Shown here piece after piece: positions 9,650 to 19,790 of a stretch of DNA of 64,000 nucleotides. This DNA is from Spirometra erinaceieuropaei (Eukaryota; Platyhelminthes; Cestoda; Diphyllobothriidea; Diphyllobothriidae). A program made the translations under genes and the position numbers. Numbering within the stretch: the stretch's first letter is position 1; every line of letters begins with the position of its first letter. The stretch lies in contig CACRXP010000034.1 in NCBI GenBank assembly GCA_902702965.1, positions 1,836,914-1,900,913 on the forward strand, read 5' to 3'. Under the pieces are notes generated by a model, which made no database searches, had not been told where the DNA came from, and saw only the letters and a program-made list of their open reading frames with translations.

Positions 9650-10950
9650 ATCCATTGTATCTATGGGATCTTTAATACGGTTAAAATATATGGCCGACGA
9701 CAGACCACGAACTGAGGTTCAACTTACTTATCCCGCCGATACTGCCTCAGCGGTCAAATGGAATTAGTAAGCAAGATATCATAGATCTGACCTTTTTCAT
9801 AATACACCTAAACGCTGAAGCAGCTCAAGGGAATGCCGAGTGATTACCCAGTCCTTGACAAATTTGGGAAATCGCTTATGTGCAATATGGAATAGCTGGA
9901 CCTCGCTTACTGCAAACATAAATTCCTGCTCCATTATTTTGCCCCTTTGCAATGCTAGGCATTGTAACGGAACCTTGCTTTCACAAAATGTTGGCAATAA
10001 CATTTAGCGATCGCACATAAATGTGCATACTAACGCCTAGGGTGGAAAACGGGGGCCTCCCGCCGGTAAAATCTAGCAGTTTTTAGGAGAACACTTCAGA
10101 ATCACAGCAGTAAAACTAGGACATTAGTTTAGCGTCGATACTGTCCACAGCCTGAGAGTAGTAGTTGCAAAATGTCTGTGATTAACTGGGTGCAGGGACT
10201 CCCGATTAGTGTATATATTACGCAACCTTTATATGTCTTGCGAATATCCTAACGTCCCTAGCCATTTCCAGTCCGTATGTTTAGTTTATTTACTGCGATT
10301 ATTACAAATGTCACGACAATTGCACAGTGGAAATGTAGTATTGATTGCAATACACTAATGGGAAACTGCGGTTTATTTTTGCAAAATGGAAGTAAGCATA
10401 GGCAAATTATCACCATCTTCTCCGAGGCATCAAATTCTCAAACAAAGAAAAGCCCGTTAACTTGTCTTATCTTGTTTTTACGAAATAGATCCACGCCCAG
10501 CAGACAATAAAACTTGACATCGGATTTTCCATTTTGAAGGGGAGTTCTTTGACCCCCATAACCCAATAGGAGCGGTCATTCGACACTGCCTGCGAACGCG
10601 AGGTTGAGAAAATTATTGTCGGTCTGATGACACCGAATAAACCAGAAATCTACGTTCTAGCTTGCGAACCGCCATTGGCAAAACTTGCCTTCATTGACTG
10701 CTTCCCGCTATTCAAATTCCAGGTAGGAATCAATGTTCAAAGCACGAGCAGTCGACATTCATTTTTCGATTAGCAGTGAGCGGCCGATCTCCTGAAATTT
10801 CAGTCTAAATTCTGGAAGGCGTTTTCGATTAGGAAGGACTAATTTGGTGGGGCGGGTATACTGATTCTCTCGTGCTCTAATTTTATGACATTCTAGACAA
10901 TCAGGATATTGGCTTTCGAATGCACTTCTCTTAGACCTCATGTGAAATCC
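9650..10950. repeat. Dispersed repeat R2, copy 1
   Basis: Scattered similarity in the same order and orientation to 21250-22010: gggatctttaat, a minus-strand frame with related peptides (VQLFHIAHKRFPKF here, AQLFQLTHKQFLKS there), attgtcg-x2-ctgatgacacc and a later cggccgatctcctga-like block. Similarity is low, implying an old duplication or an unrecognised ancient element. Confidence 0.5.
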
Positions 10951-11744
10951 CTAGTCGTTAAAACTGGTCTATTGTGCAGTATGCACTTTTAATATTGATT
11001 TCAGATGGGTTCATATATTCAAATATATTTTATGAAAGACATGCACAAAATATGCTTTCCTTAATTCCTTCAGTAGCAAATCGCGTGCCGGGATAGGCCG
11101 AAAAATTTAAAATATTCAGACTAGGGCGTGCAAGCCTGCGGAAAACGGGTAATGTAAAGTTAATTTTCCAGAAAAGTCGAAGTTGAATAAACTGTGAACG
11201 GCAGGCAAAATTAAACCTAACCCAAATATCATTTTGACGGGAAACCTGACCATAAATATAATGATTTCCTAAGTTCGGCCTAAAATGTAACTCCAGTGTG
11301 ATATGTCTACTAGAATTAAATAAGTAGTCAGGTTGGGCTTACGAACCCATTAAGTAAATACATCACATCATCCAAAGTCCACTGTTTCACTGCGGTCATA
11401 TGCCCCGCGCAAAGATGTTTATTTGTTATGCATCAGCATCATTCCCTTTAATGTCGTATGCAAGATTGTCGTCACTATGATGATCTACGATTTGATTTCG
11501 TTGAACTTTTTATTTTCCATGAACGTTTAATTGAGATTGCATCTATTTCAATATCTTCATATAATACTTGGTTTCATTTTCTACTTGAACCTTTTGGGCC
11601 AATGGGATGTCTGTTTGCGAAATTCTGTGCCACTATTTACTGTCACGTTAATACAGTTCTATGTATAATGTGAAAAGTAGGCATCCTAAGAGATATAATC
11701 AGGAAAATGGAATTCTTTTGGAAACAGTAAAATTTACTGTGTAA
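10951..11744. other. No gene recognised
   Basis: AT-rich sequence with one weak frame (11458-11673, plus) lacking motifs or splice sites. Confidence 0.45.
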
Positions 11745-11990
11745 ATTTTCGATGCTGGTTCCCCGGTTCGTCATTAGACAATAGACGTGCAAAAAAATTT
11801 AACTTCTAGACCGAGTTTGACAAAGGATTCTATGATTACTTAAAGTCATTTCGAGATTGTTTGAGTCAGATTTAAGCTGTCATTAACGGTTTTGTATCTG
11901 ACATCTAGATCGATATGCCGGTTGATGCATGCCTCATCTGAGTGCATTGCTTCCAGGAATTTGGGGATCTTCCTTATTGGACAGTTCTAA
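11745..11990 (-). pseudogene. PLE B2 remnant: tail and last GIY-YIG codons
   Basis: Minus strand from about 11990 reads FLEAMHSDEACINRHIDLD in one frame, then runs into the PLE B tail with gctggttccccggttcgtc on the plus strand (about 11753). The rest of the element is replaced by Gypsy sequence beyond about 12022, with a foldback between them. Confidence 0.7.
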
Positions 11991-12021
11991 TGAATGAATG
12001 ACAGAAAACTTCATCGCATTA

Positions 12022-12112
12022 GCCAGTCCGTACACTGGAGTCACTTTGAGCCACACAATGGGTAGGAGAGGAGCGCCGTGTCGCTCAAACGGACTCCAAC
12101 GTACGGACTGGC
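12022..12112. repeat. Foldback hairpin at a Gypsy/PLE junction
   Basis: Arms 12022-12051 and 12083-12112 pair over about 30 bases: gccagtccgtacactggagtc faces gactccaacgtacggactggc with two mismatches, then tttgagc faces gctcaaa. Thirty-one bases form the loop. It sits where the Gypsy integrase zinc finger breaks off. Confidence 0.85.
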
Positions 12113-13004
12113 CAATATTTTCGTCAATTCCGGGCCAGTAAACGTACTTTCTTGCTAGCTGCTTCATCCCTGTTATACCCGGGTGTCCAGCATGTAGCTC
12201 CCGCAATACTTGTGCCCTATATTTAGCCGGCACAATAACTCGGCCATCGTACATTAAGCTGTCCTGCACAATGTACAACTGATCCTTTCGATTCTTAAAA
12301 GCCTTAATACATGCGTGGGTTCTGTCTTCATCGGGCCAGACACGCCGTATGAATTCCTTAACCTGGCGTAGTAGTGGGTCGTCCATTGTTGCAACTCTGA
12401 TGTGCTCGGCTGTGATGGGAACCTTTCGAATCACTTCCCTAAGTTCTGCGTCATCTTCGGCCAGAGTTTGTGCTACCACTACCTCTTCCCGACTTTCTTT
12501 GTCTTCACATAACCTCGACAACGCGTCTGCGGCTCCAAATTTCTGCGTGGGTATGTACTGAATGGTGAAGTCATAGTTCAAGAGGATTGTTGCCCATCGC
12601 TGAATCAGTTTCGCTGCAGGCTGCGGTATGCCAGCGTTCGTCCCCAGAAGGAACTTTAAAGGCTGATGATCCGTGTGTAAGGTGAAATGTCTGCCATATA
12701 TAAACTGATGAAATCTCTGGACAGCAAAGATCATAGCCAAAGCCTCTTTTTCTATCTGACTGTAATTTCTTTCTGCTTTCGTCAGTGACCTCGCAGCATG
12801 CATTAGAGGCTGAACTTTTCCGTCCACATTATTTTGAAGCAAGACTGCGCCCAGTCCATAGTCAGAGGCATCGGCCTGGACCATCGTTTCACTGCTCAAC
12901 TCGAAATGGGAGAGCATGGTCGAATGATTTATCTTAGCCTTTATCGTCATAAAAACTGCTTGGCACTCCTCTGACCAGACGAATGGGGTATCCCTGCACA
13001 AAAG
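12113..13004 (-). pseudogene. Gypsy RNase H and integrase N-terminal zinc finger
   Basis: Reads MVQADASDYGLGAVLLQ (RNase H start), LMHAARSLTKAERNYSQIEK, LHTDHQPLKFLLG, ADALSRLCED, then the integrase zinc-finger region with LRELHAGHPGITGMKQLARK and YVYWPGIDENIGQ. After GQSVR the protein no longer matches integrase; the foldback and PLE DNA follow. RNase H removes the RNA template strand; integrase would insert the cDNA, but its DDE core is absent. Confidence 0.85.
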
Positions 13005-13796
13005 TTAATTTAAAGGTCCCTTCAAACTGTGAAGTCCCTCTATGAACGGCCCGTAGTAACTGACAAGACCCATGAAGGATTTTAAGTCCTTTACATTCTG
13101 TGGAGTTTTTATGCTCTGAAATGTCAGCATTCTCTCGGGGTCCGATGCTCTTCCGTCTGCATTTGTTATGAATCCGAGATGGTGAATTTCTTTCCGCAAC
13201 AATTCGCTTTTTTGCATGTTAATTTTAAATCCATAATTGACGAGATTCTCTATGACTTTGTCCAGCCTTTCTAGTAATTCCTCCTCCGAGCGACCAACTA
13301 CTAGAATGTCGTCTAAGTGCGCAACCGCTCCCTGCGTATCCGTAAACATTGTATCCATAACCTGCTGGAAAATGCTTGGAGCCGTTTTAATGCCGTAATT
13401 CAGCCGCGTAAACTTGAATAAACCTTTTGGAGTGTTGATCGTCAGTAGCTCCCGCGATTCCTCCTCCACTTCTATCTGTAAATAGGCTTCTGAAAAATCA
13501 ATTCGTGCAAATGACTTTTCACCATTTAACTTGGCAAAAATTTCCTCCACCGTCGGTAGAGGATGGTGGTAATCCTCCAAAACATCGTTTAATCCCGTCG
13601 AATAGTCAGCACACAGTCTCAAGTTCCCACTTGGCTTCCTAACCGCTACAATTGGCGCACCCCATGCGGAGTAATTGGTGGGGTACATGATACCGTTCTC
13701 CTGTAAGCGTTCCAACTCTTTCTCCACGTCTTCCTGGATTGCAAACGGAACTCGACGACACTGCCTGAAAACTGGTTTATTGTTCGGTTTAATGCG
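13005..13796 (-). pseudogene. Gypsy reverse transcriptase
   Basis: The frame 13727-13005 reads VRKPSGNLRLCADYSTGLND, SFARIDFSEAYLQIEVEE, FKFTRLNYGIKTAPSIFQQV, the catalytic VAHLDDILVVG (LDD in place of the usual YxDD or LDD of Gypsy) and SLMGL-type connection sequence. The preceding stretch in the same frame (KPNNKPVFRQCRRVPFAI) is the normal linker from protease, separated from the upstream protease frame by one TAA at 13797. Another TAA at 13005 ends it before RNase H. Confidence 0.87.
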
Positions 13797-14672
13797 TTAA
13801 ATTGCTTTCGTTTTGGTACATTTCCCGACTGACTTTTCCATCATTTTCGCACACTTCTCCCGCAGATTCTGTTCCGTTTCTTGTACTGCGCAGCAGATGC
13901 TGTCAAATGGCTGACTCCATAACCCCAACTCGGAAACTGCCTTATTTCCCAGGAGGTCGATCGGACACTCCGATACGAAGACGTCTGCTAGACAATTTTT
14001 ATCCCCAAATCCGATACTAGTTGAAAAACATCCCTTGAATTTCATTTCCGTGCCGTTTGATGCCCTTGCAGTGACAGGAGTTGGGATAAGACTGGGTGCT
14101 CCTATCATTTGCCATGTTTCTACCGCTATAATCGTCAGATCAGACGCTGTGTCCACTTGAAGCCTGACAGATTTACCATTTATGATCACGGTTAGATATT
14201 TTCGGTGTTCACAGCCTAGCACCCGTGCCTGACCATCAGAAACGGCGTTGCACTGTTTCCTGGGACTTGGTCGTCCTGCTCTGCAGTCTGTCGATTTGTG
14301 GCCAACTCTCGAACATTTGAAACACTTCTGCGTTTTATAGGGACAGTCGACAACATAGTGCCATCCACCGCACTGCCAGCAGGCAGTCTTTGGTCTTCTG
14401 GAAAATGTTTCTCTCTGTGGCGGCCAGTTTTTCCTAATGTCCAACACCTGTAACTGTTGACTGTTTGTTTCGTCAAGTAATTTTGTATCCTGTTTAATGT
14501 TCCTGAGTCTAAAGCATTCATCTGCTAACTTCTGTACAGTCGTGTCACCATCCTGGTCCAGTTTGGACAGCAGCCGCGTGCGTATGTCCGCGTCCTCCGG
14601 TAGAGTAAGTGATTTTATGAACAACAGGGCCTTAACCTGGTTTGCTTTTGCGTGCTCTAGATGAGCCTGTTA
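13797..14672 (-). pseudogene. Gypsy nucleocapsid (two CCHC knuckles) and aspartic protease
   Basis: Reads CWQCGGWHYVVDC and CFKCSRVGHKSTDC, a CCHC pair for RNA binding, then VRLQVDTASDLTII, which aligns with the retroviral-type aspartic protease active site; the usual DTG or DSG is here DTA, which may disable it or be a lineage variant. The same frame continues upstream past two adjacent TAA codons (14673-14678) into gag. Confidence 0.82.
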
Positions 14673-15131
14673 TTACATATCATTTAATCTGCCTGTCAAA
14701 TCAAAATAGTCTTCGTCTACACTCTTCTCCAATTTAAAACATTCAAAACGTCTGTTAAACAATGACTTTGAATAGGTGAATAAGGCTTTCAGGTTTCTCA
14801 CCGTCTCCGTGAATTCGATTTCGGCCGGCTTCTTCGGTAGGACGAAGTTGACATACTTCTCGTGTTCCATTCGTCCAAGTTTCGGCAACAGAATTTCCAA
14901 TTTTTCTCCGTCAGCAAGAATTTTCTCCTCTCTTTCGAACATTAATTCATATTTTCTAAACCACATATCGAACGTAAACCCGTCGTCTGGGTCTGTGATC
15001 GCGTCCTCCAGCCACTTCCTTCTGTCATCGTTTCCTGTCTGCTTCCAGTCCTTCTGCATTCCTGCGAGAAGAGCCATAAAGCTGGCTTGCTGTGCTTCCA
15101 ACAATTTCTGCATCTGTTCTTCTCTGATCAT
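14673..15131 (-). pseudogene. Gypsy gag N-terminal region
   Basis: A 152-codon frame starting at ATG 15131, just downstream of the PBS-like site, with the gag-like text WLEDAITDPDDGFTFDMWFR and many charged residues. It ends in two tandem TAA codons; the following codons in the same frame (QAHLEHAKANQVKALLF) continue gag, so the stops are secondary mutations. Confidence 0.75.
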
Positions 15132-15141
15132 TTTCCGTGTT

Positions 15142-15155
15142 CACCTGCGTCGCCA
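15142..15155 (-). promoter_or_regulatory. Primer-binding-site-like motif
   Basis: Minus-strand TGGCGACGCAGGTG begins two bases inside the LTR end (LTR ends ...TTTAACA on the minus strand). Position and the leading TGG fit a tRNA primer site; the tRNA is not identified. Confidence 0.55.
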
Positions 15156-15157
15156 CT

Positions 15158-15300
15158 TGTTAAATCCTCAAATTAGTATGACGCCAGTCCTGTGCGGAAT
15201 AGAAGACAGACAGGATAGGAGAGAACAGCTTTACTGCGTCAGTCACGCTGTGTACATCAACTCTAAAGCCTTCCGTCCGTGGCCTTGTATTTAAGGGTTC
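15158..15300 (-). repeat. Partial Gypsy LTR
   Basis: On the plus strand it opens TGTTAAATCC, giving a minus-strand LTR end of GGATTTAACA. A minus-strand CTTAAATACAAGG near 15280-15295 could be the TATA-like element. The outer LTR border is not resolved and no partner LTR is in the window. Confidence 0.55.
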
Positions 15301-15504
15301 AGACTTCGTCTGGTTTGCCAGTTCCTATAGGTCCAGTCCGGAGCGCCCGCATGGGCAGGCCCTCGGGTGTTGCTGACCGCTGGAGGTCGCGTATGACTCA
15401 GCGGCGTGCTAATGTCTGGCTCGCATGCGGGCTTCCTAGGCGAGGCTGTGCGGTAAGTTTGGGGTTCTTTGTCAGGCGTGACCTCCGGACGACAGGAACG
15501 GTGA

Positions 15505-16260
15505 GTCGTTTCCTGGGCCGTTCTCGCATACGCACGACAGCATACCACCCCTCATCCAACGACTTAGTCGAGCGTTTCCATCGGCAAATCAAAGCCTCGC
15601 TCCGACCTCATGACAACACTTACCATTGGAGCGAGCATCTGCCTTTGGTCATGCTCGGTATCCGTACCGCACTCAAGCCCGTCTTGGAGTGTTCCGCTGC
15701 CGAACTTGTCTACGCTACCACCCTATGGATTCCCGGGGATTTTTTCTGGTACTCCCAAATCTCAGGTGACCTCGATACCAGCGATTATGTGCATAGATTG
15801 CGCCAAGTCATTACTCATCTTCGAGCCACTCCTCCACGTCCTTCAACAAGTAAGTCGTACGTCGACCCGAACTTACTAACATGTTCTTTTGTATGTGTCC
15901 GCGTAGATAGCGTTTCGCCGGCCACTACAACGGCCCTATGACGGCCCATTTCGAGTACTATCGCGCAAGGTCAAGCATTTTACAATTGACCGTGGAGGCC
16001 GCACCGACGTGGTTTCAATCGATCGCTTGAAGGCGGCTTAAACCGAGCCTCTTTCAACTTCTCCAACCGAACAACCTCTACTTGGCACATTGCCACTTGC
16101 TATTTCCCAGACTCCATTTACGCCCAGTAACCCCGCGTCCTCCTTTATCCCACAGATTACTCCCCTTACGCGCAGCGGTCGTCATCTCCGTTTTCCCGAC
16201 CGTTACCAACTTGTACAATATGCATGACACTCCCACATTTTCCTTCTATTAAGAATAATT
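15505..16260 (+). pseudogene. CsRn1-like Gypsy integrase C-terminal fragment
   Basis: Plus strand, opposite to the adjacent Gypsy. Reads GRSRIRTTAYHPSSNDLVER (integrase, with the final catalytic Glu), PLVMLGIRTALKPVLECSAA, then a frameshift near 15905 and RRPLQRPYDGPFRVL with the C-terminal domain to a TAA at 16039. The same frame after that stop carries LTRSGRHLRFPDRY, the usual C terminus of this clade. A possible 3' LTR start near 16275 was not delimited. Confidence 0.8.
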
Positions 16261-16734
16261 TTTTTTGAACGCCGTTCTCCTAGGAGGGGAAGTATTTAAA
16301 TGACATTTAAGTCCGTTTTGTTTTAATCAGTTACAATACGCTTTGACACAACTTTGATTAAGACAAAGAACACGCCCGTGCACTGTTACCTGCTGTCGAC
16401 TGTTCTTATTTACTAGTTTGTAACTGTTGGGATACTGCTATTTTCGTTTTCCGGATAGCTTACTTACTGTGCCCAGCTAATGAGTTTATCACTTACACGT
16501 TCACAGAAGTCTGTCCATGAGCAATAGCATTTATTAACTGTTCTCTGTATTGCGGGTTACGATTATGCTTTGCACGTGAAATTGTTCTAAATTATTCGAT
16601 CGTGGAACTCCCAAATGTTGGCTTGATTTTTAAGCAAATGTATATGTCGTTCGATATAACTTCGCGCATATATATACATATTGAAAATAAGTAAGATTCT
16701 TAGGGAGGGGAATAAACTTTAAGGAGTAAAATGT
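16261..16734. other. No gene; possibly 3' LTR or flank of the CsRn1-like copy
   Basis: Starts with ctcctaggaggggaagtatttaa-type sequence, an LTR-like beginning for this clade, then AT-rich DNA with no open frame. No second LTR is available to confirm it. Confidence 0.3.
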
Positions 16735-17240
16735 CGAGTCTGGTTCCCCAGCTCGTTGTCAGACTTTTGGGCTATGTACACAAACAGTTAACTGTTTAAC
16801 CGTGTGGAACAAGTTATTTTATGGTTGGCCGAAGCCTGCGCCAATGCGCTTCATCCCCTCGGCATTGGCGGCACTCGCTTCCATTTGTCCTTGAGAAATT
16901 TGTATGAGGCATCTAAATCGATTTGCTGATTGATGCTTGCCTCATCTGAGTGCATTGCCTCCAGGAATTCGCGGTCTTTCCTTTTTGGGCAGGCGCCAAC
17001 AATGCGGGTGTTCTACCATGCAAATTTGTGTCCACTGTGTGCATAGCCACCTGGGATAAATGATCTCGTCTCCTCACCTCTAACTGATGCTCATGTTTGC
17101 GTGTAGAGGAAGATTTCCCAGCTTGGCCACAATAGGCGGCATCATAACTGGAACATAGTATTTTGTAGAGAACACCTTTCCTATCAAGATAGCCAACCCT
17201 GTCCTTAGGGTGTACAAGCTGTGTACGCAAGGTGGTTATA
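16735..17240 (-). pseudogene. PLE B3, GIY-YIG fragment and tail
   Basis: Minus frame 17230-16913 reads LVHPKDRVGYLDRKGVLYKI, AAYCGQAGKSSSTRKHEHQL and LSQVAMHTV, which is the GIY-YIG domain. After about 17020 the matching residues (TRIVGACPKRKDREFLEAMH) are found in a different frame, so it is frameshifted. The tail at 16735-16800 matches the other PLE B copies. Confidence 0.8.
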
Positions 17241-17334
17241 TGTTGGTGTGCTACTTGTATCTGATGCCTTTTTCAGCTGTCTTTCGACGAAAACATGAGT
17301 GCTTAGGGCAGTTGATCTAATTTCGCTTCGCACA

Positions 17335-17645
17335 TTTTTGACGCTGGTTACCCATGTCGTGGTTAAACGAGTAGAAGACGTAAAAAGCAGTCAAAATTTT
17401 AAGATGCCTGAAAACTCGATACTGCCTTATCAGTGCTGAGAATGGGTCGATGCTCTGGCCTGACATCACGTTTGATTAAATATGATCTTCTGCATCTTTT
17501 TATGATTTTTGGGCATGTTGTCTAGATCGATTCGTCAAATGATGCATAAATCATCACAGTGAATGGCCTCTAGAAATTCTCTGTCATACGCATGTGGGCA
17601 GAAACCGACAGTGCACGTACACATAATTTGGGATTAAATAATAGT
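17335..17645 (-). pseudogene. PLE B4 remnant
   Basis: Minus strand of 17520-17620 reads VGFCPHAYDREFLEAIHCDD in one frame followed by the INRHIDLD-like end, and 17335-17420 carries the PLE B tail (acgctggttacccatgtcgt on plus). It lies in tandem with PLE B3, same orientation. Confidence 0.65.
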
Positions 17646-18060
17646 AGGATTACAACATCTGAGTTTTGCATCGTCGCCACAGCTAGAAAACTTTGCTTTA
17701 ACACTTCAATTTTTATCTGGAAGCAAACTTTCGTTCACACATGAATACAGTCGACAGCTGAAAAGAGAGCCTATGAGATCACATATTTCTTGTTTTCTTA
17801 CTGAGGTCACGAGGCCAAAATTGATAACTATGACCCAACCATTATTTAACCCAAAATTATATGCACGCTATATATTTGGCACATTTGTCATCGTCAAAAG
17901 AAAGCAAACAGGAACGCGTTAGCAACTCAACACTGCCAGAAATTACCCTTCACGCTCGAAAAAGATGCTGACTGCAAACTCTCATTTCCAGATGTCCTCG
18001 TACAGTGAAAAAGTCACAAGACATTCCACACATCAGTGTTCCGCTTATATAGAAGTTATT
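17646..18060. other. No gene recognised
   Basis: Probably decayed element sequence between PLE B4 and the CR1 fragment; a weak PLE-like stretch may lie near 17900-18050 (plus strand, motif resembling LPFTLEKDADCKLSFPDVL), too short to call firmly. Confidence 0.3.
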
Positions 18061-18492
18061 TTACATTACGAGACCAACCACCTTATTGCTCGTATACGGA
18101 GTGCTGTTAACTGAGCAGGTTTTGTTCAGTTTCGTTAGGAGAAGGCTATCGTGTTCGGGAATCTGGTTTGGGGAACGATAAACAAGTGCAATTGCCAGTG
18201 GCCGGACGTATTCAGTGGAGATAGTTAAGGATAAGAATTCCACTTCCACTGTTGATGTTGGATTTCGCTCAGGGACCGCGGTCAGGTTGTGCGAATATAG
18301 ACAGCGACTTCTCCTTCTCGGCTTTTTCTCTCTTTTAAACAGTTTGTAGCCTCTTAGAGATACCTCATGATCTCCAATATCATCAAAAAGCCAAGGTTTT
18401 GTCAAGGCAGTGATATATGTCGTGTGTTCTACGAACATAGTTACAAGTCCATCAATCTTGTTCAAGAGGCTCTGTACAATTGAATACGTCAC
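18061..18492 (-). pseudogene. CR1-like AP endonuclease, N-terminal half
   Basis: Reads NKIDGLVTMFVEHTTYITAL, LTKPWLFDDIGDHEVSLRGY, KLFKREKKPRR, and LAIALVYRSPNQIPEHD, which is the LINE endonuclease layout (a TETWL-like motif, then the GY..RR turn, then the YRSP block). It stops before the catalytic SDH. No stop codon within, but the element is truncated. Confidence 0.75.
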
Positions 18493-18592
18493 ATTCAGTG
18501 TTTGTTCTCGCGGAGGTCACCATCCCTGATAACAAAGGGGGTTAGCCAGAAGAACGATCGCTTGATCTGAAGTATCTTCCCTTTTCATAGTT

Positions 18593-19784
18593 TCAACCCC
18601 TTCTCCCCTCTTCTGTCCTCCCCTTTAGTACTTTCCAGAGATCCCTCACCTTATGCGATTCTGTCGGTTCGTAATCCGGCTGAAAAAACACCTCCATATG
18701 CGGATGACGAGAACCATCCTCCCTTCTAGGAGATTTGAAGCCTGGAATTCGTTTGCGGGAATGATTTTGAGGGACCTTGGTAGTCCACACGACGCATCTG
18801 TGTTACCTAGACGGAAAGATCTGTGCACGGTAAAACATTCTTTGTCCTGAACGACGGCATTTTAAAATGATCGAAAGCGGTTGAGATCGTGTTTGATTCT
18901 TTGTTTTGTAACCGAAGAAATAGTTCAGCAGCTCCCTTTATGACGAAATTTCGTTTTAAGTCGAGGTGCCTGTTTGATAGAGATCCCCGGCGTTTATTTT
19001 TACACGCGCGGTCACGTTTTTGCCAATTTCCGTTTCATCATCGTTTGATTCAGAGCCAGTCTCATAGGCATAGCTACAACAGGGTTCCTCACCCACCGAG
19101 TATTCTTGGTCGTGCGATGCATCCTTCGACTGTCTGGTATTTCCTGGCACTGCGTGTGGAATCTGCTCTCTCATATGGACACCCTGGCTTGCATTTTTTC
19201 GGGATGCCCAGGGGCACTTCTGCGTTCCCTGAGATCCCTCTGTGTCGTTCTTTTCTTGCACAAGCGGTCGGTTCTCAGTTGTGATAGCTTCCTTAGACGG
19301 GCTGTCTTCTTCCTTGATGGTTGATATAGTTAATGAGAATGTGCTTGTATAGATCCCCTTTGTTTTCTTAGGGTCTGACATTGGCCACTTTTTTCTATGC
19401 GTGTGAATGGCGAGGAAGTTTCGTCAACTAATCCATCTCTATTTTTATGTCTCTTATCTCATTCTCCATCTCCAAGAATTTGTGGAGAAGTCTAAAACAC
19501 GACGTATGGTTTTTATCTTCGTTGTTGTAGTTGACATCCATTTAAGTTACTAAACTCCTGGCTATTTTGGCAGAAGTAGATTTGATAGCGGAAAAATTTA
19601 CGCTACATTCATTTACGCAATGTGCATTGTTTAAAACATCATTATTTTTAGTCCGTCTGCTGCAAGTCATTGGTCCATTGGTAACGACGTCGGTCTCGTC
19701 ACCTCCCTGACTGGGCTCGATTACTGCCTGGGGCGCACCTTTTGAGAAACATCCCGAAGACACTTCCTCGATTACCATTTTCAA
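18593..19784 (-). pseudogene. CR1-like ORF1 region, broken
   Basis: Three frames in a row (19784-19542, 19381-18956, 18790-18593) are polar and unlike host exons; the last has the ORF1 C-terminal text IPGFKSPRREDGSR then VFFQPDYEPTES. ORF1 of CR1 elements binds nucleic acid. Frame changes and stops separate the pieces. Confidence 0.45.
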
Positions 19785-19790
19785 GTAAAT

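Larger units (their letters stand above)
12113..15300 (-). mobile_element. Gypsy LTR retrotransposon, one LTR side plus gag-pol, 3' truncated
   Basis: Minus strand. From the 5' end: part of an LTR (15158 upward), a primer-binding-site-like TGGCGACGCAGGTG (15142-15155), gag, CCHC knuckles, aspartic protease, RT, RNase H and the integrase HHCC region. Integrase catalytic domain and 3' LTR are missing. All coding parts lie in one reading frame (stops at positions divisible by 3) interrupted only by TAA codons near 14673-14678, 13797 and 13005. This is a dead copy, but one without coding frameshifts. Confidence 0.88.
18061..19790 (-). mobile_element. CR1-like LINE 5' part (ORF1 and endonuclease)
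   Basis: Minus strand. Upstream to downstream: a low-complexity polar ORF1-like stretch (19784-18956), a conserved ORF1 C-terminal block (VFFQPDYEPTES, KVRDLWKVLKGRTEEGRRG) and the start of the AP-like endonuclease. RT is absent. It complements the fragments at 7345-8616 and 51745-55040, which hold other parts of the same kind of element. Confidence 0.7.
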
